Shown piece after piece: positions 11,845-23,155 of a stretch of 64,000 bases of DNA. The notes under the pieces are model-generated. The model did not search any database. It had not been told where the DNA came from and saw only the letters and a list, made by a program, of their open reading frames with translations. Every line of letters starts with the position of its first letter. Position 1 is the stretch's first letter. Where the stretch lies: assembly GCF_040712315.1 (NCBI RefSeq), contig NC_134017.1, positions 14,414,001 to 14,478,000 on the forward strand, in the 5' to 3' direction. The DNA comes from Castanea sativa (taxonomy: Eukaryota > Streptophyta > Magnoliopsida > Fagales > Fagaceae). The position numbers and the translations under genes are program-made.

Positions 11845-11974
11845 GCCCATTTGGATGGAGGGGAGAAGGAGGGGGAGCGGAGGGAGTAGAGTAGAGTTGG
11901 CTAAAATTAAGCTAATTTTGGGCCAAATTTACTCTACTCTACTTCCCCTCATTTCCCCTCCATCCAAACGGACC
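11845..11974. mobile_element. Small MITE inside duplication unit B
   Basis: A 130-bp palindromic segment. The left end reads GCCCATTTGGATGGAGGGGA and the inverted right end reads GGTCCGTTTGGATGGAGGGG; the inner arms share GTAGAGTAGAGT. Unit A at about 11099-11112 lacks it and joins the flanking blocks directly. The ends resemble the gggcccgtttgg-type termini common in plant hAT-like MITEs (family knowledge). The exact target duplication is unclear. Confidence 0.78.
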
Positions 11975-12340
11975 ATAAATATCCTCTACTTATCCAGTCA
12001 ATATCGACAATATTACTTTGTAAACACTGCACACAAGTATTAGCTTCTTGGCGTGAGCAATAGCAAATGGTTGGTATTAGGATAGGGAACATCATAAAAT
12101 ATTAGCTTCCCCCCCCCCCCCCCTTTGCATGTGAAAAATACACGTACACCCATAACCTATCAACCAAACCTACTTCCAATATGTATAGGGAAAACCCACT
12201 TTTGACACTAATATAAATGGAACTTGACCCAATCCAACCCGTTTACCAGGTCTCTGTATACCTAGATTTCCCTCTCGCACGTCAGGCTTCAAGAAATGTC
12301 TTCATGAAAGAAAATTGTTAGGTTACCGAAGGACTACAGG

Positions 12341-13251
12341 GACAATGACTTTGAACGAAATGTCTTCATTAAATACTTTAGGAGTAATGCTCATTTTTCT
12401 CTCATCATACTCATAGTAAGTCTTCTTTATTAAATTTATAAAAAAAAATTAATTAATTTCAATGTGATTGTCAAAAAAATGTGTGGTAGTTATGATATTG
12501 AATTGTAAATGTCATGTTATATTGGATATATGAGATTGAGTATGTTCTTGTGATTTGAAAATCAATCTAGTCGACTAAGTCTTTGTGGTCTCTCTCTCTC
12601 TCTCTCTCTTAATATGGCATTCTTTCTTTTCCCCTTTGTATTTGGGTGATGTGTTGTATGACTAGGCATGCATCATCTGCTCACTTAACAATCAGGTTAC
12701 TCACAAAGATGAACAAGAGAATCGTCTTGCAAAATATACTTAAAAGCAGAGGATCAAAATGAAACTTTTAAAATATAATTTTTCTGTAAGGAAAGATATG
12801 TTACCGTGCATTTGTGGGAAAAAAAATTTCCTTAATTTATTTATTTATGTACAAATTTTCAAATAAAGAAGTGCTACATCCACAACATTTTTCACAATAC
12901 TTTCACAACAAATCATATGAAGTTATTATTGATTCTAATTTGAATCCACAACTTAAATTACTTTTTTGTTCACTCATAACAACCAATAACAACTTGTCAT
13001 TGAGGATTTTTTTTTCTTAAAAAAAAAAAAAAAACTCACTAGTTCTGATACAACTATGAAAAGTGAAAACCACACGCATTGCGTTTGCCAATAGCTTATT
13101 ACGGTCTTATCACTGTACTGATCTAGATCAGCGAACCGATAGGGACTTAATGGTTTGCCAATGAACTATTTAATTTTTCAATGGCCCATGCAATAAAATC
13201 CAAATTTGAGCTTCATGAAATCAATTTGAAAGTTGCAACCTTGAATGACAC

Positions 13252-13292
<41 letters not shown>

Positions 13293-13411
13293 TATTTTTA
13301 AGTTGCAACCATGAGACCGGAGACCTAGCCAATAACATGCAAATTAAGTCTACATGCATCAACCAACCAAGCTAGCAACCAGTAAAATTTTCATATGTTT
13401 GATGTTAAAAA

Positions 13412-13445
<34 letters not shown>

Positions 13446-13471
13446 CTTTTTTTTTTTTTTTTCTTCAGGTG
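12341..13471. other. Intergenic DNA with simple repeats
   Basis: No gene seen. Contains (TC)n at 12590-12609, (TTA)n at about 13255-13291 and (TTC)n then poly-T at about 13416-13463. The stretch around 13090-13140 and 13380-13400 (cttatcactgtactgatctag; aaaattttcatatgtt) matches 38530-38600, showing that the copia-2 insertion lies in a duplicated segment. Confidence 0.7.
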
Positions 13472-14551
13472 TGAAAGTTCAAATAGTGTATAAAACACCT
13501 ATGAATGTTTAGACCCCTAAATACGAAAATTATCAACACAAGCATATGCACAAACAATATATGTGCGGAATGATGAATATAAACTAAACCCAAATTGGTA
13601 AAACACTCCAAACCGAAATTAATCACAACCACATCAGTAATTAAAAGGTAAAGAGTAAGGGAAGAAAGATGCAAACACAAAGATAACACAGCGATGTGTT
13701 AACGAAGAGGAAACCGAAGCACTTGGCAAAAAACCTCTCCACCGCCCTCCAAGCGGTCAATAATCCACTAGAAAATAAAGTTGGGATACATGAATAGTAG
13801 AGGACCCTCCAAGCCTAATCTATCCAGTGTACCTAAGCCCTCCAAGCTTCTTGCTCCAATAGGGTTACGCCAAACCTTCTCTTCTCTAGCTTACCGGATC
13901 TCGCATTCGCCCATTGCATTTGCCATCCTTGGCATCTTCCAATGTTTCCCAAAACTCTAAAAACACTCAACACTCTAAATGGATGTGGGTAGTATTTGAG
14001 CACAAGTCTCCTTTCAATAGGTATAACAATGGGAGAGGGAATGAGAAGAGACTACAATGATTTCTTTCTAAGAATGAGTAGCTTTTTCTCTAATGAGGTG
14101 GGTGTGTTGTAGAAGTCTCTCTTAGGGCTTTTCTCTCTGAATAGCCACACCTACATTTCGTGGGAATAAGGGTATTTGTAGTAGGATATGTGAAGAATGT
14201 GAAAAGTCAGTTTTCATCCAAACAGGGCATTCTGGCGACTTGACCTCGCGACCGGAACAAGTCACGAGTTTGAGTCGCGAGATAACTTCCAGGCCAGTTT
14301 GTCATTTTTGTCTTGTAGTGCTCCAGCTGTCGTGACCTTTCAATTTCCTGCATGCTTCACACGTGTGACACTTTGGTGACTTGCTAGTTGCGAGACTCCT
14401 TTGAGTGCATACATCTTGAGTTTTCTTCACACTCTCTCACACACAACCCTTACATGATTCCCACCTAAATACAGGGTTTCTACGTGCTGAGTTACGAGAA
14501 AATTTGGCACGGAATAAAGCTAACACATGGTTGATTAAATTCAACCTTACA
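13472..14551 (-). repeat. 3' LTR of copia-2
   Basis: 1080 bp, TGAAAGTTC to AACCTTACA on the plus strand. It differs from the other LTR at roughly 17 of the first 255 aligned bases by eye. It contains repeated cgcgac/gagtcgcgag motifs also found in the element interior. Confidence 0.92.
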
Positions 14552-14563
14552 ATCTCCCCTTTT
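14552..14563 (-). other. Polypurine tract of copia-2
   Basis: The minus strand reads AAAAGGGGAGAT directly before the 3' LTR, the expected plus-strand primer. It confirms minus orientation. Confidence 0.8.
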
Positions 14564-16919
14564 GGCTATTCCATGACAAAACACCCTAAGATAGAATCTA
14601 GACTTAAACGTGAGTTTGGAAACAATAGCAGAACTCACTCACACCTAAATCTAGAAATTGTGATGCACTTGAAACAAAATACCTCTAACCTGAAATATTT
14701 GCACAAAACACATTAGACCCTCAAGGTATAGCAAGTAATAAAAGGACAAGTATAATAAAACAAGTAAATTGCGATAAAGTAAACATGTGAGCAACTTGAT
14801 CATATACCAAAACAGTCATACAAAAATGACTACAATGATCACATAGCAAAGCAAATGATCATCCGAACATGCATTCAATGAAGCACAATAGCATAATGAT
14901 GTATGCATGTCCAACACACAACTGATGCAAGATCACTAAAGTAAGAAGCATTAGATTTAAGTTGCATCAAGGATACAAGATCCAACAAGGGCACAAGAGT
15001 ACTAGAGAAATTGCATAACATTAACTAAAAGTACTAAGCTACAAAGCAAAGATACATAAAGAAAAACAAACAAAACAAAGTTTTCTTATAATCAAAGTCT
15101 TCTCCCCCTTGGTATATGCATCTCCCTTATAGTAATCTCTTCTCTTACAAATGTGCATGAGATAGAATTTCTTCCCCTAAGGATGTGCACAAGAGTCATA
15201 TAGAAATGACAAAACTCTGGTATACTCTCTAGAGTATACTCTCCCCCTTTTTGTCATGAACAGACAAAGGGTAAGAAGAAACGAGGGCAAGAGATGAAGA
15301 TACAAACAAGGAGAATGATGCATGAGGGGTGCAAGATGAATGAGAAATGAAGTTCAAACAAAAGACAAAACAAAATACTACAAAGCATAAGGTGAACGAA
15401 CAGTCACAATATGCAAGGGAAAAACGAAAAGTTTTAAACATTGTCCTGAAAATGACCCTCATAGCATAAAACACACGTCTTTCGCGATTGGAATAAGTCA
15501 TGCACAAGTCACCAAGTCAAGTTGCCAAAAACTCGTGTGACCAATTTTGAAAAATTTTTCTAAGTGTTTTTTGCGACTGGAAGGTCCACCTGCTAGTAAG
15601 TTGCGAGGGGAGTCATGAATCATTCTGAGTAAACATCGCGGCTGGAGCTTTCACTTGTGGACCAATCGCCAAACTGAGTCGCGAAGATGACAAAAACCCA
15701 AAAATTTTGAAAATTTTCTAAGTCTTTTTCGCGACTGGGGAGTTGACTCGCCAGGGAGTTGTGAAAGCTTCTGAGTAAGCTCACGACTGAAGACACGCGA
15801 CTGGAGTGACTCACGAGAGTGAGTCGCCAAAACAGAGTTGCACAGTTTTTGAAAGTTTTGAACTTTTTTAAAACAAAAAACACTTTCCAAAAACAATTAA
15901 ATACTCAAAAATCTTTTTGTGTTTGATCAACATATGATTGAGCATGTGCAACACATTTAATCAAGTACAATCACACAAATGAATAAGGCATTCATTGAAT
16001 ATAGACATGTGTGATGTGTGTGGATATCAAATGTGAGATAGTCCTTAGTCTAATGTGAAGTTTCAATGATCAATTCAACCAAGACATACACAATTAGCAC
16101 TAGGAAGAGTGACTAATCTCCATTATAGAAATATGCATATATGACCTCCCAAAAAACTTGATTACATAACTTTGAAGCTTTTCATTTGGCTTCATATACA
16201 TCATAACATTTGATCATTTTGAATCAATACATCTTATTTTGAGATCGATGCCTGAAATTTTTGATATTTCAATTTGATGAACAAGCCTTTGGCTTTTTGG
16301 GGCGTCATACATTTTCAATACAAGTCGATTTCCCTTTTTCCTAGTCAAATACTAGTATGTGTAACGGCTTTTGCAACTCATTATCTCTTTTCATTTTGAG
16401 ATTTACATTGATTGAGTTCTTTAAGCAAAAAAAAGAAAAAAAAAAAGAGTGAGAATATATATAGGCACAAGTATATGCAAGTCTCAAGATCAACAAAACC
16501 ATTGACTAATCATTTATGACAAGTTTGAAGATCTATTTACAATAGTTACATAGATATCAAGATTTTTCCACAATAATATGAGTGCACAAAGAACAAACTA
16601 CGCTCGTAAATGCACAAAGCCATTTGTACAAAGGTACAAGGCAAAACATGCGTGTGACATAACACAATAGAGCCGATCAAACTTTTCGGATTTTCTACTT
16701 TTTATATTTTCTACTTTTTATATGTTTTTGGATTTTTGACACAAAAAACAAGTAAAGATTGATCAAAAATATTTAATAACATTCAAAGCAAATAACAAAC
16801 CAACAAAAATTTGTCAAAAACATGCTAAAGCAATAACAATGCAGACACAACCAATCAATGTCACAAAACATAGGAAGTATTAATGCATGGACATGTTGTA
16901 ATGTTTATGCATGTGTACC
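14564..16919 (-). other. copia-2 long non-coding 3' region
   Basis: About 2.3 kb with no long ORF on either strand. At 15480-15840 there are scattered repeats of a gactcgcgac/gcgactgg motif that also occurs in the LTRs. Reverse transcriptase and RNase H should be near here in an autonomous element, but I see no recognisable piece of them. Confidence 0.65.
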
Positions 16920-17960
16920 CTTCTTCACTCACACGACACGTGCGTTTGGGGTGATATCCCTAGAGGATTGGGTACTATTGTTGTGACTTCCAAACCTTCT
17001 AGTGAAGCTTGTCAAATAGGTGGTGAATGCATCAATCATCTTCATCACATCCCTCACTCCGAGATTACCTTCTTAACTTTTTGATTATTCAGCAGTCCAA
17101 TTCCCTTTGCCATGTATTGGTCCTCTTGACCTTTGAGCACTTGAATTCTTTAATGCTTGAAGCTTACGAAAATTAGGTCTGGTGTGTCTTTGAATTCCAC
17201 AATGATGGCAGAAATGTTGAGTTCTCGGCCCTCTTTGTGATTTTGGAAGTGATTTCCCTTTAGCCTTAGGTTTGACCATTGATTAGTTGGGAGGCTTTGT
17301 CCAAAAACCTTTGGTCAGTCACATTCCCCTTCTTCTCCGCCTTCACTTTCTTAACAGTAGTAATTTCTACCATTGGTTCCTTAGTGTTCACAAACTTCAT
17401 ATCCTTAGACATATTGGCACTCGAATTGCTCTCTCCGATGTATCCCAATCCACTTTTGTTGGAGAAAGGTTTTTGATGAGTAAGCACATCATCAAGCTTC
17501 TTAGAGGAAACCCACTTTACTTTAGCATTGACTTGAATCACCTCAAGCTCAAGAAACTTGATATTTGAGTAGGCTTCGGTTAACTCTCCGTTCAACGTCT
17601 CAACTTCACACTTAGTCTCCTTGTACCGCACTAGAAGACTTTTACAATCTTGCTCTGCTCTCTTCATTTTCTTAATGGCTGCTTTAGCCACTCTTGCATA
17701 TTCACTGGACTTCTCAAAGAGGGAATTGTAGGTTTCTTGCAGTCCTATGGTTCTTTCATCTTCCTCATCAGCAGATTCCTCTACTATCCCCATTGACTCC
17801 AATTCAGTGTGCTCACCAAGCTTTTCTGCTAACACACTCAAATTATTCGAAGATTCCATGGGAGAAAAGGTCATGAATGCAGAGTAGTTTCCCTTTCTAA
17901 GGCGAAGACCTTCATCTAAAGATCCAATGATGTTACTGTCCGAATGGTTTTTGATCACTC
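16920..17960 (-). pseudogene. copia-2 gag-like coiled coil and zinc knuckle, out of place
   Basis: The frame at 17988-17266 starts as the integrase/RT linker (SSRVIKNHSDSNIIGSLDEG) and switches in frame to gag-like sequence: an acidic stretch, a long coiled coil (ETYNSLFEKSSEYARVAKAA onward) and LDDVLTHQKPFSNKSGLGY, familiar from coiled-coil gags of plant copia elements. A second frame (17279-17085) holds the knuckle FCHHCGIQRHTRPNF, whose final Cys position is not conserved. The gag tail continues to about 16920. Normally these parts precede protease. Confidence 0.72.
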
Positions 17961-19449
17961 TTGATGATGGCTTCTTTGAGGTGGACACTTCATCATTTCG
18001 GGAGATAGGAGTATGAACTTCCGGAAGAGTGAGAGGACTTGATGTTCTAGAAATTGATCATGTTTCCATTCTTGAGTTCATGGGAGTTGATTCCTTTGCC
18101 GATGTAGGTCCTTCAACTTCAATATCTTGGGCTTTGACCTCAACTGTGGGTTCTTTGGAGCTTGGCCCTTCTCCATCACCAACCATTTTTACCTTTGTTA
18201 TAGCATCATCAATTTCCACATTGATGGACTCCATTACCATCTTTGTTCTCTTATTGAAGACTCTATATCCCCGGCTAGTAGTAGAATACCCAAGAAAGAT
18301 GCCTTCATCACTTTTTGCACCAAATTTTCGAAGGTTCTCCCGATCATTTAGAATGTAACACTTGCTTCCGAATACTCGAAAGTATTTCACTTTTGGCTTC
18401 TTTCCATTCCAAATTTCATAAGTAGCCTTCTTTGTTCCCACTCGGAAGAATATTCTATTACCAATGTGACATGAGATGTTCACGGCTTCTCCCCAAAAAT
18501 TTTGAGGAATTTGCTTGTTGAGTAGCATAACTCTTGCCATTTCTTGAATCACCCGATTTTTTCTCTCAATCACCCCATTTTGTAGAGGAGTTTTGGGGCT
18601 GAAAATTCCTTTTTGATCCCATTCTTCTCACAAAAAGACTCGAATCTTGCATTCTCAAACTCCTTGCCATGATCACTCCTTATCTTGACAATAGGAACCT
18701 CTTTCTCATTTTGAAGTCGCTTACATAGAATTTCCATTTTCTCACATGCTTCTGATTTTTCTCTAAGAAATTTCACCCAAGTGTATCTTGAGAAATCATC
18801 AACAATGACCATAATCCTAGACTTTCAGTTCTTGTGGGCCCCATTAGATCAACATGGAGAAGCTCTAAACAATGTGAAGTAGCAATCACATTCACCTTGT
18901 GATGACTTGCCTTTATTTGCTTCCCCATTTGGCATGCACCACAAATAGTCTTCTTCACCTTTCCAAATTTTGGAAGTCCTTCAACAGCTTCAAGTTTAGA
19001 TACTTTAGCCACTTGTTTGAAATTTGCATGCCCAAATCTTTGATGCCAAAGTTCCAACATGTCAACACGAGCACTTCTGTAGGAAATTCTTGCCGTAGGA
19101 ACTACTCCATAGCAATTGTTGGTAGTCCTATTTCCCTCCAAGACTTGAATCCCTTCTTCATCAGTCATTACACACCTCTTCTTTGAGAATTGAACAAGGA
19201 AGTCCTCATCACATATTTGAGTGGTGCTTAAGAAATTTGCCTTAAGCCTTTTGATGTATAAGACATCCTTCAATAGAGGTAATCCCTGTATCTCAATAGT
19301 CCTTTTGCCAAGAACTTGAGCATGACTTCCATCTCCAAAAGTTACATAATCACCGACCTTCTCCTTGAGTGACTTGAAAAGTGATTTATCTCGTATCATA
19401 TGATGAGAACAACCACTATCAAGATACCGTAAATGAGAGTTAAATACTT
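17961..19449 (-). pseudogene. copia-2 protease remnant and integrase
   Basis: 19486-18773 carries the protease motif LDSGCSHHM, the GAG-pre-integrase finger (LWHQRFGHANF, CGACQMGKQ) and the first integrase Asp (HVDLMGP). The core continues in other frames: DDFSRYTWV, IRSDHGKEFEN (second Asp) and, after a frameshift near 18585, ERKNRVIQEMARVMLL. The catalytic Glu lies at this join, as in VIERKNR-type motifs. The C-terminal part has FGSKCYILND and FLGYS. Stops and shifts at about 18800, 18570 and 18058 inactivate it. Confidence 0.85.
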
Positions 19450-19818
19450 TCAAGGAGGTGTGTACAAATAAGTAGACATGGGACAAACACTTTTGACCTT
19501 CAACTGAAGATTTTCTTCATTTTCCATTCTCTTGCTACATCGAATTTTCTTTTTAAGATCAACAACCTTATCACACAATATTCTATTCCTTCTTTTGTAT
19601 TTCTCAATCAAAGAGTTTGACTCACATAGACTATTGTGTAAGATATGGTTCTCATTCTCAAAATATTTTAGCATGTGAACAAACATTCTAGCATATTTCT
19701 TTGTTTTTAATAACTCTACGAGTTCATTGTTAGGACAACCTTCAAACATACTCATAGAGTCATTATCACAAACATTTAAACCATAATTCAACATAGCCTT
19801 TTCCATAGCTTCATCCAT
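19450..19818 (-). pseudogene. copia-2 leader coiled-coil ORF
   Basis: About 122 residues from the ATG at 19816-19818 (MDEAMEKAMLNYGLNV), just inside the primer site. It is rich in charged heptads (LVELLKTKKYARMFVHMLKY, SLIEKYKRRNRILCDKVVDL), so probably a coiled-coil gag fragment. It runs up to the protease region without a capsid domain or knuckle, consistent with the gag core having been lost from here. The open frame extends upstream into the LTR, but that part is not expected to be translated. Confidence 0.6.
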
Positions 19819-19868
19819 AGCTAAGGGGTCTAGGATCACACTTAGGTATTTAAACCACAACAAGTGTA

Positions 19869-19883
19869 CCCACTTTGATACCA
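19869..19883 (-). other. Primer-binding site of copia-2
   Basis: The minus strand reads TGGTATCAAAGTGGG two bases inside the 5' LTR, an initiator tRNA-Met type primer site. Confidence 0.88.
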
Positions 19884-19885
19884 AT

Positions 19886-20980
19886 TGAAAGTTCAAATAG
19901 TGTGTAAAACACCTATGGACGTTTAGACCCCCAAATACGAAAATTACCAACACAAGCTTATACACGAACAATATATGTGCGGAATGATGAATATAAGCTA
20001 AACCCAAATTGGTAAAACACTCCAAACCAAAATTAATCACAACCACAACAGTAATTAAAAGGTAAAGAGTAAGGGAAGAAAGATGCAAATACAAAGATAA
20101 CACGGCGATGTGTTATCAAAGAGGAAACCAAAGCACTTTGCGAAAAAACTTTCCGCCGCCCTCCAAGCGATCAATAATCCACTAGAGAGTAAAATGGGGA
20201 TACATGAATAGCAGAAGACCCTCCAAGCCTAATTTACCCAGTGCACCTAGGCCCTCCAAGCTTCTTGCTCCAATAGGGTTACGTCGAACCTTGTCTTCTC
20301 TAGCTTACTAGATTCCGTAATTGCCTATTGCATCCGCCATCCTTGACATCTTTCAATGCTTCTCAAAGCTCAAAAAACACTCAACACTCTAAATGGGTGT
20401 GTGTAGTATTTGGGTACAAATCTTCTCTCAATGGGTATAACAATGGGAGAGGGCATGAGAAGAGACTATAAGGATTTCTCTCTAAGAATGAGTAGCTCTC
20501 TCTCTCTAATGAGGTGAGTGTGTTGTAGAAACCTCTCTTAGGGTTTTTCTCTCTAAATAGTCACACCTACATTTCGTGGGAATAATGGTATTAGTAGTAG
20601 AGTACGTGAGGAATGTGAAAAGTCAGTTTTCATTCAAACAAGGCATTTTGGCGACTTGACTCCGCAACTGGAACAAGTTGTGAGTTTGAGTCACGAGATA
20701 ACATCCAGGCCAGTCTATCATTTTTGTCCTGTAGTGCTCTAGCTATTGTGACCCTTTAGTTCCCTTCATACTTCACATGTGTGCCACTTTGGCGACTTGC
20801 CAGTCGTGAGATCCAGTCGCGAGACTCTTTTGAGTGCACACATCTTGAGTTTTCTTCACACTTTCTCACACACAACCCTTACATAATTCCCACCTAAATA
20901 CAGGGTTTCTATATGCTGAATTACAAGAAAATTTGGCACGGAATAAAGCCAACACATGGTTGATTAAATGCAACCTTACA
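19886..20980 (-). repeat. 5' LTR of copia-2
   Basis: 1095 bp, the partner of 13472-14551, with the same termini. Related solo LTRs of the same family lie at 37370-38379 and 43736-44811 on the opposite strand. Confidence 0.92.
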
Positions 20981-21245
20981 AAGTGGATTTTGGGGCTCAT
21001 ACTTAGTTGGCTTTCCACACTTTTTAAATTTTTTTCGATCCAATTGAAATTAATGAAACTTTAAAGGAACAAAATAGAAGTTTACCAAAACCAAAAAGTT
21101 TGGACATTATTGACTTGGATGAGTCCTATTGTCTCAGTCAGTGGCTCTTCACATTTAGTTGCAGAAGTTGAAGTAGTTGTAGTGGTGAGAGCTTTGGAAT
21201 TTTCTTTGGAAATAGGTACTATAGAGATTCTGAGGGAGACTCAAA
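20981..21245. repeat. Segment duplicated at 38616-38882
   Basis: From ggattttggggctcatactta to gattctgagggagactcaaag the two copies align almost without gaps, for example ttagttgcagaagttgaag and aaataggtactatagagatt. No coding function recognised. This copy was cut off from its left half by copia-2. Confidence 0.88.
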
Positions 21246-21407
21246 GCCTTTTTTATTTTTATTTTTTATGTAATGGTTCATTGTTCACAATCTTGTTTTG
21301 ACTCACAACTCCAAGCACTTAAAATATTTTAAAAGTAAATTAAAATGATGTGCTCTCTCATGACTTAACCAAAATGTCAAATAAATTCACATTTTACACT
21401 ATTCTTA

Positions 21408-21411
<4 letters not shown>

Positions 21412-21474
<63 letters not shown>

Positions 21475-21504
21475 CTAGATGGGGGGGGGGGGGGGGGGGG
21501 GGGG
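21412..21504. repeat. Compound (TA)n - T - G run
   Basis: About 24 TA units, then about 16 T, a short spacer tctagat, then 24 G. A poly-G run of this length is a likely assembly or polymerase trouble spot. Confidence 0.93.
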
Positions 21505-22736
21505 AATCCACTATGCTTAGGAGATTAAGCCATGATAGCTCATTTTTCCTTTTACACTGCTTTTAATTTTGGTAGGTAAAAAATGTAATATTTTTGTTAC
21601 TATTAGCGCATTTATTAAGCTTGATATAGGGGTTTATACATCTATCAATTTATAAAATACTTCTTTGCATTTTGAACTTGTTAATAATTTTTTTACAAAA
21701 TTATATAACATAACATAATATATAGCATGTAAAATAAATTTGAGACTCAGACCTCTCCTTCTCATTTGTAGTCCCTACTCAACGTCAAATTTCAAACTTC
21801 TAACCACACCCTAGACCCAATGACCCGTTAAAGTTATATGAGGCCCCCCCGCAACAATTTCAACTTAAATGCGTAAATGTCGGGCTGAAACCTACTCTCT
21901 GGGCCAGGGGCCTAAAGTCATTAATTGAGGTTTGCTTCGTATATGACTTTTTTGCTACTCATGGACTTGGACTCGGCAATCAAAAACAAAAACAAAGCAA
22001 AAAATTGTCCTACTCTTCAAAAAGTTCCCAAATCACGCTAAACCCCCAGCGTTTGGGATATCCTCAACATTGTGATATGGGGATCTTGAATTTAGAACAC
22101 AAATAGACAGTTCAGCTAAATAAAATAAAATAAACCATATTAAGAAATTTAAAATTGGAAGTCCCTATTTAAAATTGACCGATATACGTATTCCTCCAAG
22201 TAATACTAACACAAATAGACAGTTCAGCTAAAATAAAATAAAATAACACAAATAAATAACTGTTTTTTTAAGAGTTATGTTAATGGGTGCCCTTAAAGAA
22301 ATTAATAATAAACCATATAAAGAAATTTTTAAAACCACTTTCATGGGAAAAAAATTAATTACTATATCATTTTTCCCATAAAATATTTTTTAAAATAATT
22401 CTTAAACCAATGTCCTTAGGACATTTATTAACATTTTCTTTTTTTAATAATAAAAAATAAACAGTCTTTTAAATAGCATTTTGTTAACTACAAAGGTTTT
22501 TATTTTTAAATTAAAAAAAACTACTATATATTAAGAGGAAAATAACATGTAACGAATTCTGTTTTTTTTTTTTTTTTGATGAGATGTAATGAATTCAAAA
22601 TATTAAAACTCGTAGAATGAAATCATAAAACTTTAATGTATTTGCATGCATATTTTGAATTGTGGATATATTTAAATATTTTTTCTTAAATTTTTTATAA
22701 TTTAAGTTTTTTTAATGATCATCCTAAACAAATTTC
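21505..22736. other. AT-rich intergenic DNA
   Basis: No gene seen. A short direct repeat (acaaatagacagttcagcta) occurs at about 22099 and 22209. A second degenerate copy of the hAT tail (attcaaaatattaaaactcgtag) lies at about 22592. Confidence 0.6.
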
Positions 22737-22975
22737 TTAGAGCTAGGGGCGGCGTCACCTTAAGGCCAGAGTGGATGAATGATTACTTGGTTGTATACAT
22801 TGAAAGAGATGTAGTTTGTAGCATTGATAATGAAGCTATCATGCAACAATTTCAAAATATAAAAACTCGTAGAAAACAATTGTTGTTATTGTCAATATAT
22901 GAAATTTTCTTTTTATTAGATTGTATAATTTATGCTTCTTAAGGAACACCCTGAGAAAAATTTATAGAACCGCCA
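22737..22975 (+). pseudogene. hAT-type transposase C-terminal remnant
   Basis: The frame encodes PEWMNDYLVVYIERDVVCSI then DNEAIMQQFQNIKTRRKQL. This resembles the C-terminal dimerisation end of hAT-family transposases of the zinc-finger MYM/TTF type, often annotated in plants as zinc finger MYM-type protein 1-like. Only the last 55 or so residues remain. The tail past the stop (gtataatttatgctt, aacaccctga) is repeated at 26003-26075 inside RLK intron 1. It sits about 200 bp upstream of RLK exon 1, so it may now be part of the promoter. Confidence 0.65.
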
Positions 22976-23155
22976 CTAGAAATTAGAGAAATATATGGGT
23001 GGGGTGAGGGGTCATCCTCTATCTCTTTCCTATGAATAGAAGCAGGCAATTAATTGACAATGACTAAAAGTTGTTTGTTAGTAACACAAGTAATCGATGC
23101 GGCTAAGAATTTGGGCCTTAAATAGCATACATCTTCCTTCTGAGTAGAGCATAAT

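Larger units (their letters stand above)
10863..12340. repeat. Old diverged direct duplication of a 0.5-0.7 kb non-coding unit
   Basis: Unit A (about 10863-11390) and unit B (about 11609-12340) share the same succession of blocks: gtgcatttggcccca, tctaacaatttg, gtattttaaacaa, atatcctctacttat, cttgac(c)taatccaac and ttcaagaaatgtct. Unit B is longer, mainly because of a MITE at 11845-11974 and a poly-C run at 12109-12123. No coding potential is seen. The spacer holds a segment (11530-11605) similar to the one upstream of the RLK gene. Confidence 0.8.
13472..20980 (-). mobile_element. copia-2: complete-ended, scrambled copia-family element
   Basis: Two LTRs in the same orientation (13472-14551 and 19886-20980) flank 5.3 kb. 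Primer site and polypurine tract are at the correct ends for a minus-strand element. The flanks aggtg (13467-13471) and aagtg (20981-20985) are a 5-bp target duplication with one change; the empty site survives near 38620. The interior encodes a leader coiled-coil ORF, protease and integrase, then an in-frame switch to gag-like coiled-coil and zinc-knuckle sequence. No reverse transcriptase or RNase H was found. It needed help in trans, or was scrambled after insertion. Confidence 0.85.

Noticed and set aside
13181..13375. Tyr-rich 64-residue ORF
   Set aside because: Produced by the (TTA)n microsatellite.
19819..20103. N-terminal half of the 217-residue frame in copia-2
   Set aside because: It lies in the LTR and across the primer site; the same hydrophobic reading appears in the other LTR at 13465-13689, so it is an LTR shadow.
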